64,000 nucleotides of DNA from an uncultured Prevotella sp. (GTDB lineage Bacteria > Bacteroidota > Bacteroidia > Bacteroidales > Bacteroidaceae). Positions 36,457 through 45,178 of the stretch are shown here, piece after piece. Both the position numbers and the translations under genes were made by a program. The notes under the pieces are model-generated. The model did no database searches, was not told the origin of the DNA, and saw only the letters and a program-made list of their open reading frames with translations. The stretch's first letter is position 1; each line of letters starts with the position of its first letter. The DNA lies in assembly GCA_900316295.1 (NCBI GenBank), contig ONCJ01000004.1, positions 38,088 to 102,087 on the forward strand, given 5' to 3'.

Positions 36457-37209
36457 TTAAGAGAAGAACGAACCACCATTGATGTCGATGTTCGTACCCG
36501 TGAGATAAGATGACTCGCTGGAAGCGAGATAGCATACGAGGTCGGCAACTTCCTGTGCCGTTCCCTCACGACGCAGAGGATAACCCTGCTTCATGCGCTC
36601 GCGGTTCTCTGGAGTGTTGAATCTGTCATGGAACGAGGTAGCGATAGTTCCCGGGCAGAGGGCGTTGCAACGTATACCCTGAGGTCCAAGTTCCTTTGCC
36701 ATAGCACGTGTGAAGGTCATCACGGCTGCCTTGGCAGTAGCATACATCGAGGCACCAGGACCGCCACCATCACGTGCAGCCAGTGAGGAGAAGTTAACGA
36801 TAGATGCTCCATCACCCATGTATGGCACTACCTCACGTGTGCACAACCAGCATGAACGCATGTTGACATCCATGAGGAAGTCATACCACTTCTCGTCCTG
36901 ATCGGTAATCTTCTTACGGCCAACGATACCGCCGACAACATTCACGAGGATATCTATCTTCTCGCCAAATGCCTTTACGGTCTCACCTACCAGACGCTTC
37001 ACATCGTCAGCCTTGGTCATGTCGCCCTGTACGATGATAGCCTCACCGCCAGCGTTGGTAATCATTTCCAGTGTCTCCTTGGCATCACCCTCGTTGTCGA
37101 AATAGTTAACACACACCTTTGCGCCCTCAGCAGCAAGTTTCACTGAGATGGCACGTCCTAAGTCTCTTGCACCACCAGTCACGATGGCTACTTTTCCTTG
37201 TACTTTCAT
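36457..37209 (-). CDS. SDR oxidoreductase, probable DEH reductase
   Basis: A 250-residue short-chain dehydrogenase. The cofactor motif is TGGARDLG (residues 11-18), the NNAG equivalent is VNVVGG, and the catalytic residues are Ser in NFSSLAAR and Tyr/Lys in MYATAKAAV. In alginate loci, SDRs of this kind reduce 4-deoxy-L-erythro-5-hexoseulose uronate (DEH) to 2-keto-3-deoxygluconate (KDG). The place next to an MFS transporter and a KdgF cupin supports that. It is cytoplasmic. Other uronate reductions are possible. Confidence 0.82.
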   Translation of the reverse strand: MKVQGKVAIVTGGARDLGRAISVKLAAEGAKVCVNYFDNEGDAKETLEMITNAGGEAIIVQGDMTKADDVKRLVGETVKAFGEKIDILVNVVGGIVGRKKITDQDEKWYDFLMDVNMRSCWLCTREVVPYMGDGASIVNFSSLAARDGGGPGASMYATAKAAVMTFTRAMAKELGPQGIRCNALCPGTIATSFHDRFNTPENRERMKQGYPLRREGTAQEVADLVCYLASSESSYLTGTNIDINGGSFFS

Positions 37210-37292
37210 AATTATTAGTTTTTTGTCGTTGTTTTTATTGTTTCGTTTTCTCGAAAATTCGATATATCGAGATGTTATTATTTTGAAGCCTT

Positions 37293-38765
37293 TTAATTCT
37301 CAATTTGCTTAATCTCTCCTACAGTAAGGAACACTGCCAGCCATGACAATGGCACAAGTGCTGCCAGCAGACTGAACAACAATGTCCAATTGGTAATGTA
37401 ACCAGAGAAGAGGATTGCTAGAATAGTTCCGAGAACAGCAGCCGCTCCTCCCAGTCCAGCAAGCGAACCAACCGACTTTCCCGTGTGAAGGTCGCTCGGA
37501 ATAGTCTGCAGATTGGTCATGAAGAACTGGAAACCGCCCAGCACCAATGCCATGAACAGTACGGCATCGACCGCCGAAGCTGATCTTATTGCTGCTATTA
37601 TTGACGGGATGATGATGATACCTCCGACGAGCATGGCAGCCTTACGAGCATAGTTGACGGTCTTGCCACTGTTGATGAGCCAACCAGAGAACCAGCCTCC
37701 TATCACACTACCGATGGCAGCTCCTACGTATGGTACCCATGCTGAAAAAGCCACCTCTTTGATGTTCAGATGGAACACGTCGGTAAGGTATAACGGAAGG
37801 AATGTGACGAACATCCACCAGATGGGGTCAAGGAAGAATCTGCCAAGTATGACTGACCAGTTCTTCTTTTCTCTCAGCAGTTCGCCCCAACTCTTACCCT
37901 TGTCCTCCTTCTGAGCCACAGTACATACGGGACGACCGCTAATGATATAGTCACGCTCCTCATCGGTTATCCATGGGTGTTCTTCAGGGGTCTTCTTGTT
38001 GATAACCAACCATGGGATAAGCCACAGCAGTCCCAACGAGCCGACAATGACAAACGTAATCTTCCAGCCGAAAGCGATGAACAGCATAAGGATTATCACT
38101 GGTGCAAGGATAGAACCCACAGAGGCAGCCGCACCGAAGAGTCCTTGTGCCAGCGCCCGTTCTTTTTGTGGGAACCATTCTGCATTGCTCTTTGTGGTAC
38201 CTGGCCATGGTCCAGCCTCGCCTAATCCCAACATCATACGGAAAGCTGTCAACGACACCATGCCGCGTGACAGCGATGCCAGTGCGTCGGCAAGTCCCCA
38301 GATGAGTACACTTCCGAAAAATCCCTTGCGACAACCCACCTTGTCATACATGCGGCCAGAGACCAGCTGACTGATGCCGTAGGCTATCATGAAGAAGATA
38401 GTAATCAGTCCGAGAATGTCTTTTGCCTTTGTCGATGCGTTAGGGTCGTTACGATCAACAAGACCGAGGTCAATGGCAATACCCTCACGATTGGTGACAT
38501 ATTTCACTCCATCCTTCTCTTTGTGAGTAACTAAAGAGGCTGGCACAGTCTGTTGCTCGCCCTTACTGTCGGTGAGCATATAACTGTCACCTTTTGCAAC
38601 AGCATAGTTACCCTTGGTTGCGTCTGGAATCGTTTGCTCTGTCACAACCTCGTAGTCGATATTGGCAAGCCACATATAGTTGAGCGTGCCTCGGTCGAGA
38701 TAGTTGATGATGGTAATGAGCATTATCAGCCCTATGATATACCATCTAAGTCCTTTGATTTTCAT
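37293..38765 (-). CDS. MFS transporter, hexuronate/DEH uptake candidate
   Basis: A 490-residue major facilitator of the anion:cation symporter (ExuT-like) branch. TM1 is WYIIGLIMLITIINYLDRGTLN, and the TM2-3 loop signature is SGRMYDKVGCRKGF. About 80 hydrophilic residues (34-112) are inserted between TM1 and TM2, where most family members have a short loop; the insert should face the periplasm. It follows the KdgF gene by 7 bp and precedes the SDR gene. It probably imports the unsaturated monouronate released by the PL17 lyase. Confidence 0.86.
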   Translation of the reverse strand: MKIKGLRWYIIGLIMLITIINYLDRGTLNYMWLANIDYEVVTEQTIPDATKGNYAVAKGDSYMLTDSKGEQQTVPASLVTHKEKDGVKYVTNREGIAIDLGLVDRNDPNASTKAKDILGLITIFFMIAYGISQLVSGRMYDKVGCRKGFFGSVLIWGLADALASLSRGMVSLTAFRMMLGLGEAGPWPGTTKSNAEWFPQKERALAQGLFGAAASVGSILAPVIILMLFIAFGWKITFVIVGSLGLLWLIPWLVINKKTPEEHPWITDEERDYIISGRPVCTVAQKEDKGKSWGELLREKKNWSVILGRFFLDPIWWMFVTFLPLYLTDVFHLNIKEVAFSAWVPYVGAAIGSVIGGWFSGWLINSGKTVNYARKAAMLVGGIIIIPSIIAAIRSASAVDAVLFMALVLGGFQFFMTNLQTIPSDLHTGKSVGSLAGLGGAAAVLGTILAILFSGYITNWTLLFSLLAALVPLSWLAVFLTVGEIKQIEN

Positions 38766-38772
38766 TATATTA

Positions 38773-39117
38773 TTAAATACCTAAGAAGTCTGCACGTACG
38801 GGGCTAAATGTATCGATGAGTATGCCTGCCTCAAGACAAACACATCCGTGTGGCTCGTCGGGTGCCACATAGTAGCCGTCACCTGCCACGAGAATCTTCT
38901 TCTCATCACCAATGGTGAGTTCGAACTTTCCACTTGCGACGTATGTCGCCTGACTATGATAATGCTCATGGATGGTACCTACGGCTCCCTTTTCGAAGTC
39001 TACCTTCACCATCATCAGCTGTCCGTCGTAGCCCATGATCTGACGACGAATACCTGGACCTGGGTTCTCCCAGCCCATCTCTTTCTCAATCTGAAATCTC
39101 TTACTAACTGTTTTCAT
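38773..39117 (-). CDS. kdgF: KdgF-like cupin
   Basis: A 114-residue single-domain cupin. It shows the metal-binding set His50, His52, Gln56 and His90 in GTIHEHYHSQATYVASG and VAPDEPHG. KdgF proteins speed the opening of delta-4,5-unsaturated galacturonate or alginate monouronates to the linear keto form. No signal peptide, so it is cytoplasmic. The 14-bp gap from the PL17 gene and 7-bp gap to the transporter fit its place in the pathway. Small cupins are diverse, but locus and motifs make this assignment strong. Confidence 0.88.
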   Translation of the reverse strand: MKTVSKRFQIEKEMGWENPGPGIRRQIMGYDGQLMMVKVDFEKGAVGTIHEHYHSQATYVASGKFELTIGDEKKILVAGDGYYVAPDEPHGCVCLEAGILIDTFSPVRADFLGI

Positions 39118-39131
39118 TTTGTTTTTAGTTT

Positions 39132-41285
39132 TTAGTTTATATCATATTTACTTTTTGCTGGTTCTTTATTATCCAATGTGAAGATGATAGTCTTGTCTTT
39201 ATATATTATCTCCACTACCGTCGATGACTCATCGTCATTTATAATCCGCACACCCTTACACTCACTTTTGAGGTTGCTTGAAGTCTCACGTACCACGTCA
39301 TATTGGCCATGAGTCTCAATCAGAGTGGCAAAAGTATGGTTGGCAGCTTGCGGTTGACGTATCATATACGCCGTTGCTGGACGCAAATTGAAGTCTGGAT
39401 CGTTAGCACCCAGACGTAGCATACGCATCTCTGAGTCGACATTAGTGGCTGTACTGACAGTATAGAAACGTGAACCCTTGAAGAAGGTGAACTGCGACAT
39501 GTTCTTTTCCTGATTCTTCCCGAATGCCTCCACCCATATATGTTGGTAGCCATTTGACTTGCCCAGGGTCTCCATCGTACTTAACGACTTTGTATATGGA
39601 AAATTTGTTGACACCATGTGACCATTATACCACATAGGATAATCGTATTGGTGTACTTCCTCCGAGCGAGCTCGGAGGATATCCACTATTAAGGGATAAT
39701 CGGCAAATGGCAGGGTGATATATGCCAGACAGCGCTCCATCCTGACACCTGGATAAGCATCTTTGTCAGCAGCAACAAGCATCTGCATATCTTGTCGATT
39801 GATACCGTTGTATATGATGTCAGCATGGTGTTCGTTTGCTACTTTTATCTTCCCGTCATAATTGCTCTTGCCGTCAACAACAAGTGTGTTGTGAGCAATG
39901 GTCTGCTTGGCAAAACTCTTGTTTTCCTTAGTATAATGGCCTGAATATTTTGCCTCTATGTTAAGGAAACGGGCTGCACCATAGTCGCACAGTATCTCAC
40001 TGCCATTGTCATAGTATGCCATTGTGAGTTTGTCAAAGTGTCCATGCTCCATGCCATGCGATGTCGCTTTCAAGGTGAGCGCACTGTTCAGATGTTTGTC
40101 ACGCGACCGGATTACTCCTACCGCGCCTTGGTCGCCATCTCTACCATCGAGAAAGACATGACTCTGGTAATCTATCGGCTGTGCCTCTCCATTTGCTATG
40201 TCACGTGCCAACTCATAACCTCCTATAATTGGTAGGAATCCACTCTGATATTTTTCAGCTACAGTAAGCAACGATTTCTGCTGCGGGAAAGCATGATAGA
40301 GAATATTGACCGCATATGTCAGTTCCTGTGACGATAGACCTTTTTCCAGAGCATCGTTGAAATGGAAGAACTCACCTTCGTAAGTAAGCTGTATCAATGC
40401 GTTAATAGCTTTTTCCAGGATACGTCCACGATACTCGAAAATCTTCAGGTCAGGACGATTATGCTCAATACACTGAGCAAATATGACAAAAGGCCAGATG
40501 GCATAACGCTCGTAATATGCGCCCTCGGCATAATAGCCGTCAGGAGAGAAGAGCTCGTCCATCTGTCTGAGGAATCCACCTGTCTTACCAGTGCCGTCAC
40601 TGCCATATAGAGCAGCCTTGACCAACTCCTCATTACCAGTAGTAAATCCTGTCATGCCAACAGCTGCAGTAGCCCATGTAGCATGGTTGTGCATACGATT
40701 GAACATTTCATGATTCTTGCGTTGCTCACCATAGCCGTTCATGATGAAGTCTGCCATGTTGAACAGCAGGTTCTTCTCTATGAAGTCACGTTGTTTCTTA
40801 GTCAATGTCTCATAGATGCAGTCGTATGCCATTGATGTATGCATCAGCCACACGCTCTCATTGAGTGTCTGCCAAAACAGTCTGCCACGCAATCCTGACA
40901 ACGTCATTGGATGCAATCCCCAAGTAGGATATAGTCGAGCATACTCCATGAGCATGTCTGTGACATATTTGGCATACTTTTTCTCACCAGTATACTGATA
41001 TGCCAGCCCACAATGGAACATGGCATAATAGTTGGTCTTATGCTGCTCATGAACCGCTCCGCCTCCACCATCACATGGCACTGGCACAGAGATAGGCATA
41101 GCCAATGCCTTGTCAGCATCACTGATAAGTTTTGCCAGTGTCTTATCGAAGGCTGCTACCTGTCCCTTTACCTGACGAATGGTATTCACCTCGTTCTGGT
41201 TTACTATCAGTCTGGGGTGCTGAGCCTTTGCTGTCAGTATCAAGCCCGTCATCAGACAGAATGCAATGAAAAACTTTCTCATCAT
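39132..41285 (-). CDS. PL17 family oligoalginate lyase
   Basis: A 717-residue exported lyase (signal peptide ending TAKAQ, near residue 22) of the heparinase II/III type. The N-terminal (alpha/alpha) toroid has NHATWATAAVGMTG and AEGAYYERYAIWPF, with the conserved Asn, His and Tyr of the active site. The C-terminal beta-sandwich has SHGMEHGHFDKLTMAYYDNG and NTLVVDGKSNYDG, typical of PL17. PL17 enzymes release unsaturated monouronate from oligoalginate, usually in the periplasm. Its ATG overlaps the upstream PL6 stop (ATGA at 41282-41285). Confidence 0.92.
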   Translation of the reverse strand: MMRKFFIAFCLMTGLILTAKAQHPRLIVNQNEVNTIRQVKGQVAAFDKTLAKLISDADKALAMPISVPVPCDGGGGAVHEQHKTNYYAMFHCGLAYQYTGEKKYAKYVTDMLMEYARLYPTWGLHPMTLSGLRGRLFWQTLNESVWLMHTSMAYDCIYETLTKKQRDFIEKNLLFNMADFIMNGYGEQRKNHEMFNRMHNHATWATAAVGMTGFTTGNEELVKAALYGSDGTGKTGGFLRQMDELFSPDGYYAEGAYYERYAIWPFVIFAQCIEHNRPDLKIFEYRGRILEKAINALIQLTYEGEFFHFNDALEKGLSSQELTYAVNILYHAFPQQKSLLTVAEKYQSGFLPIIGGYELARDIANGEAQPIDYQSHVFLDGRDGDQGAVGVIRSRDKHLNSALTLKATSHGMEHGHFDKLTMAYYDNGSEILCDYGAARFLNIEAKYSGHYTKENKSFAKQTIAHNTLVVDGKSNYDGKIKVANEHHADIIYNGINRQDMQMLVAADKDAYPGVRMERCLAYITLPFADYPLIVDILRARSEEVHQYDYPMWYNGHMVSTNFPYTKSLSTMETLGKSNGYQHIWVEAFGKNQEKNMSQFTFFKGSRFYTVSTATNVDSEMRMLRLGANDPDFNLRPATAYMIRQPQAANHTFATLIETHGQYDVVRETSSNLKSECKGVRIINDDESSTVVEIIYKDKTIIFTLDNKEPAKSKYDIN

Positions 41286-43387
41286 CTTACCACATTATTA
41301 TATTGTTCCACCTTATCAGTAGAGGTCATTACTCTACCAGAGTTCTCAAACACACAATCGCGAATACATATCTTTTCCCAGATAGCCTCGTCGAGCCTAA
41401 TGCTCGCACCACCAAGTCCAGAATTCTTGAAACTGCAATCAGAAATGGTCATCAGCTGCGGACCGATGAGCCTCATCACGCTGCCACGCTGACGATTGCA
41501 ACTGTCATCGAAGACACAACCTTTGATAGACACATACGGACCTGCAGTACTCTCGTCGCTACCACCTCTATACACATTGACAGGAATGCCCAAGAACCTT
41601 TGGAATGTGCAGTTCTCCACTATAAAATCATCTACATCATAGCGTCCCTTATCGTCACGTTCTGCAGAATAGTCAATGCCGTTGCCAGAGATGTCATAGA
41701 AACGGCAATTACTAATGACGACGCTATCTGCGAATGTCGCCTTTGCGCCTTTGATAGCCGCAAAAGTGCTCTCTACGAAATTGCGGAATTCACAATCGTC
41801 TACCTTCAGCCTGTATGTCCTGTTCATCTTCTCTGCCGTTGAAATACCCGAGAATGCCAAACGTTTGCCTGCCTCCAATCGACCGTCGAAGATAATACCA
41901 TTCACTTTCAGGCTGCCACCATTGGCAATGGTTATCATGCTGGCAGGTTGGTCACCGACATAGCGTAACACCGTCCTTCCCTTAACACCACATATCACCG
42001 TGGGTTTTTCAATGAGAATAGTCTCCGTCAGTCGGTATTCACGTCCTTCGAAGTTGATGGTATCGGCCTTGCATTTGCTGCTGCCATCATCTTTCGTCGT
42101 CAGCATCCATGTAGCACCCTTACCCTCACGCATCTCCTTATATGTTGGCAACTTCGGCAACTTGATGGTCTTACTGGTAAATCCTTCTACATTATATGGC
42201 TTTGCCAGTTGCACCAGATTACCGCTACATGTCATCTGTGTAGACTTGTCGGTCATCAGCAAGGGCTCCTTCTGAGCAGTATCGACAATCTTGTTGTCAG
42301 CAAACGTCACACCGACAGGCGCCTCTGTACGTTCCGGATCCATCCCTGTTCCCATCTCCAACGCCTTGCAGTTGACAAAGGTATTGCCACTGACAGTCAG
42401 GTTGCTCACTCTGACATAGCGGTTAGGCAGGCTGTTAGGCACTCCGTCCATCACTCCGAGAGCCGAGAAGAAGCGTTCGCCAGCCAGACCGTAGAAGACG
42501 TTGTTAACCACACGATGGTCGGCATCAACCACACGCACACCACCAGTGTTACGTTTGCCATTACCGACAAACCAGTTATGCTCCACCAGATTACGCTTAC
42601 CATGACGCAATGCTACTACTCCCTCACACTCCAACAGGATGTTTCGACGTACTATATTGTCACACGACTTCACCGAGATTACCTCCACCTCGCCAGAGCA
42701 TTGCTCAAAGAGATTGTCTTCTATTATAGTATTCGATGAGAAATATGACTGATTGGACGTACCTATGCGCATCGTCTCGGCACCATTGGAGCCATATACC
42801 GCACGACGACCAAAGTAGTTATGATCTACCTGATGGTAGTTCTGCAGACAGTCGTCGCCATTGAGATTGACAAGCAGGGTGACACCGATATTCTCCTTTC
42901 TTAGTAGCGAACAATGATCTACCCGATTATGACGACCCGAGAGGGTGATATAGCTAACAAGAACGTCGCGCTGAGGATCGTTGAAGTTGTCTATGACACA
43001 GTCGGTGAGTCTGCAATGGTTAGCGACAACGCCATTCAAGGCAAAGTCGACAACAGTCTTACGTGCTGGTTCACCATCACGGAAGTACAGTCCTTTGACG
43101 GTGAGATACTCACCACCAATCTGTAGACTCGACTTTCCGTTGATGATAACCTTTCCAGCATGGAGAGCCTCGATGATGACGGGCTTTTCGGCTGTGCCCT
43201 GTGCCTTCCATTTCAGCGTAACATCCGAATATGTACCGTCGGCTATCTGGATACAATCACCAGGCTTTGCTGTCTTCAGACACTTAGCCACCTCACCCAG
43301 ACTCACGGTATAATTCTCAGCAAGGACTGTTGCTGGCAGCATGACCGCTGCCAACAACATTATCCATATCATCTTTGTGGTTCTCAT
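41282..43387 (-). CDS. PL6 family alginate lyase with two beta-helix domains
   Basis: A 701-residue exported lyase (signal peptide ending VLAEN, near 23). Two right-handed beta-helix regions: about 25-370 catalytic and about 395-690 accessory, like the two-domain PL6 alginate lyases. The catalytic pair is Lys240 (EVISVKSC) and Arg261 (VALRHGK), 21 residues apart. The beginning GEVAKCLKTAKPGDCIQIADGTY is a standard PL6 opening. It lacks the sorting tail of the other PL6. It is 22 bp after the surface lipoprotein gene and translationally coupled to PL17. Confidence 0.92.
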   Translation of the reverse strand: MRTTKMIWIMLLAAVMLPATVLAENYTVSLGEVAKCLKTAKPGDCIQIADGTYSDVTLKWKAQGTAEKPVIIEALHAGKVIINGKSSLQIGGEYLTVKGLYFRDGEPARKTVVDFALNGVVANHCRLTDCVIDNFNDPQRDVLVSYITLSGRHNRVDHCSLLRKENIGVTLLVNLNGDDCLQNYHQVDHNYFGRRAVYGSNGAETMRIGTSNQSYFSSNTIIEDNLFEQCSGEVEVISVKSCDNIVRRNILLECEGVVALRHGKRNLVEHNWFVGNGKRNTGGVRVVDADHRVVNNVFYGLAGERFFSALGVMDGVPNSLPNRYVRVSNLTVSGNTFVNCKALEMGTGMDPERTEAPVGVTFADNKIVDTAQKEPLLMTDKSTQMTCSGNLVQLAKPYNVEGFTSKTIKLPKLPTYKEMREGKGATWMLTTKDDGSSKCKADTINFEGREYRLTETILIEKPTVICGVKGRTVLRYVGDQPASMITIANGGSLKVNGIIFDGRLEAGKRLAFSGISTAEKMNRTYRLKVDDCEFRNFVESTFAAIKGAKATFADSVVISNCRFYDISGNGIDYSAERDDKGRYDVDDFIVENCTFQRFLGIPVNVYRGGSDESTAGPYVSIKGCVFDDSCNRQRGSVMRLIGPQLMTISDCSFKNSGLGGASIRLDEAIWEKICIRDCVFENSGRVMTSTDKVEQYNNVVR

Positions 43388-43409
43388 CTTATTATCCGTA
43401 TTTAAACTC

Positions 43410-45089
43410 TTAGTTCATGACATGTTGATAGTCATGCTTCATCCAGTACATGTCGAAGGTGATAGCACTCGACGATGGTGCATTGGTGTTATTGTACAGC
43501 ACGAAGTTGATATGCTTGATATGCAACAGTCCGATGCGTCGGATATTGGCAGCCTTATTATTGCTATCCAGTCCGTTGTGGTTGTAATAGAACACCATGA
43601 TATACGAATCAACGTCGGTATCCTTAGCTTGTCCTATAGTGAACACACCTGGTGCGTAGACAGCCTGCGTGAGACTGTTAGCTACACTTCCGATATTGAT
43701 GCCGCGACATGTCTTTTCATCCACATTGATTGGGAATGTCTCCTCGTCTATCTTCTCCAAGGTACCATTGGCAGCCATGTCGATCACAGCCTTATGCTCA
43801 GGTGTAGCAGGATTGAGATAGAGGAAGGTGAGCACAGGCGTACCATAGCAGTTGCCGTTAGCTCCCGTAACACGATATTCGTTGGAAGAGTTGTTGTAGT
43901 AGTAGAAGTTCTTCAGCTGACCAGTAGAACCAGCAGGGCTGTTAATCTGCAGGTTTCCAGCACTCACACCAGAGAAGAAGAAGTATGGCTTCACCGAGTT
44001 ATATTCTGCCGCTGTCACCGCAGGTTTCTGGTTGGCACTACATGTGCTTGCCTGATACTGATAAGAGATGGGGTCTATCGTCTCCCGCCACAGGCTGTTA
44101 TGATAGGCTACACCCGTCTCGGGCGAGAAGAAGGATGCCATCTCTGGCACGTCACGTCCCTGACCATATACGGTACGGTCTTTCCAGAACAAAACGAACG
44201 GCACCTTGATGACAAACTCATCACTGACAACCTGGCTCTCAACGCCATCGAAGTAGACTATGCTGAGTGTTGTGGTATTGTTGCCATCGACAAAGTCTGC
44301 GAGAGTAGGTACGAGGAACTTCAGTTCGGTCTCGTTTTGTGATGTTATCTGACATTCCGTACCATTGATAGTAATCTTGTCTATCTTGTTAAGGTAGACA
44401 CCATTGAGTATGAAGACATCGCCCACGTTGACCACAGGGAATTCTGTCGTACTCACCACTGGCTGATAACGCTTGATGACAACCTCTGGCGCCGTGGTCT
44501 TACTTGTCTCAACATCCTTGCTACCATCGAAATATCTGAAGGTGATGACGGCATCATCCTTTTCCACGTATGGTATCTTCACCACTATCTCGTTGGTATT
44601 CTGACTGATAATCTCAGCCTCATGGCCCTCGCTCACACCCTCGGCTGTAAAGATTACTGCCGATATGACATTCATATTCTCGCCGCTGATGAGTAGTTTG
44701 TTACCCATCTCCAGTTCGTCGGGAATACTTGAAGTGAGAATTGTCGGTGCAGGATACTCCATGGTGAACACGCCATCTGACTCAGTCTCGCCAAGCGAGT
44801 TGGCAAGTGTGATAACACCCGTCTGGGCGCCACTCGGCACCCTGATGGTGAGCTGTTTGTTCGACACCTTCTCTACCAGTTCAGCCTGAACACCTCCAAT
44901 AGTAGCGCTGACCACATCGTCAAGATAATTACCAGTGATGACTATCTCTGTGCCCACACTACCGCTCTCGGGATAGAAGGCTTCTATCTCCGGGGCACTC
45001 TGAACCATGCTGTTCATCGACTCCTTGTCGCATGCTACCAGCAACACTGTGGCAAGCAATGCAAGGAATATGTTTTTATATCGTCTCAT
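43410..45089 (-). CDS. IPT/TIG domain surface glycan-binding lipoprotein
   Basis: A 559-residue lipoprotein (LLVAC, lipidated Cys near residue 20). Three immunoglobulin-like IPT/TIG domains follow (about 33-112: EAFYPESGSVGTEIVITGNYL; 113-205; 210-300: VVNVGDVFILNGVYLNKID), ending in a C-terminal domain of about 250 residues with no motif I recognise. Position third after susC and susD fits the SusE/SGBP slot, where multi-domain lipoproteins hold polysaccharide at the cell surface. Alginate is the expected ligand from context. Confidence 0.85.
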   Translation of the reverse strand: MRRYKNIFLALLATVLLVACDKESMNSMVQSAPEIEAFYPESGSVGTEIVITGNYLDDVVSATIGGVQAELVEKVSNKQLTIRVPSGAQTGVITLANSLGETESDGVFTMEYPAPTILTSSIPDELEMGNKLLISGENMNVISAVIFTAEGVSEGHEAEIISQNTNEIVVKIPYVEKDDAVITFRYFDGSKDVETSKTTAPEVVIKRYQPVVSTTEFPVVNVGDVFILNGVYLNKIDKITINGTECQITSQNETELKFLVPTLADFVDGNNTTTLSIVYFDGVESQVVSDEFVIKVPFVLFWKDRTVYGQGRDVPEMASFFSPETGVAYHNSLWRETIDPISYQYQASTCSANQKPAVTAAEYNSVKPYFFFSGVSAGNLQINSPAGSTGQLKNFYYYNNSSNEYRVTGANGNCYGTPVLTFLYLNPATPEHKAVIDMAANGTLEKIDEETFPINVDEKTCRGINIGSVANSLTQAVYAPGVFTIGQAKDTDVDSYIMVFYYNHNGLDSNNKAANIRRIGLLHIKHINFVLYNNTNAPSSSAITFDMYWMKHDYQHVMN

Positions 45090-45118
45090 AATAGTTGTTT
45101 TTACGTTGATTTTATTAA

Positions 45119-45172
45119 ATTACGCATTACGCATTAAATTACGCATTACGCATTACGCATTACGCATTATCA
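45119..45172. repeat. Tandem ATTACGC-word repeat
   Basis: The 89-bp gap between susD and the IPT/TIG gene contains repeated copies of the 8-bp word attacgca: aaattacgcattacgcatt twice, then a run of further copies. The same word fills the gap before kduI (51803-51924) and flanks the inverted repeat at 63353-63479. Confidence 0.8.
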
Positions 45173-45178
45173 TCCAAA

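Noticed and set aside
43341-44342. 333-residue plus-strand open frame opposite the IPT/TIG lipoprotein gene
   Set aside because: Composition is His/Val/Ile-rich with no family motif, and the opposite strand encodes a clear lipoprotein in a tight operon, so it is a shadow frame.
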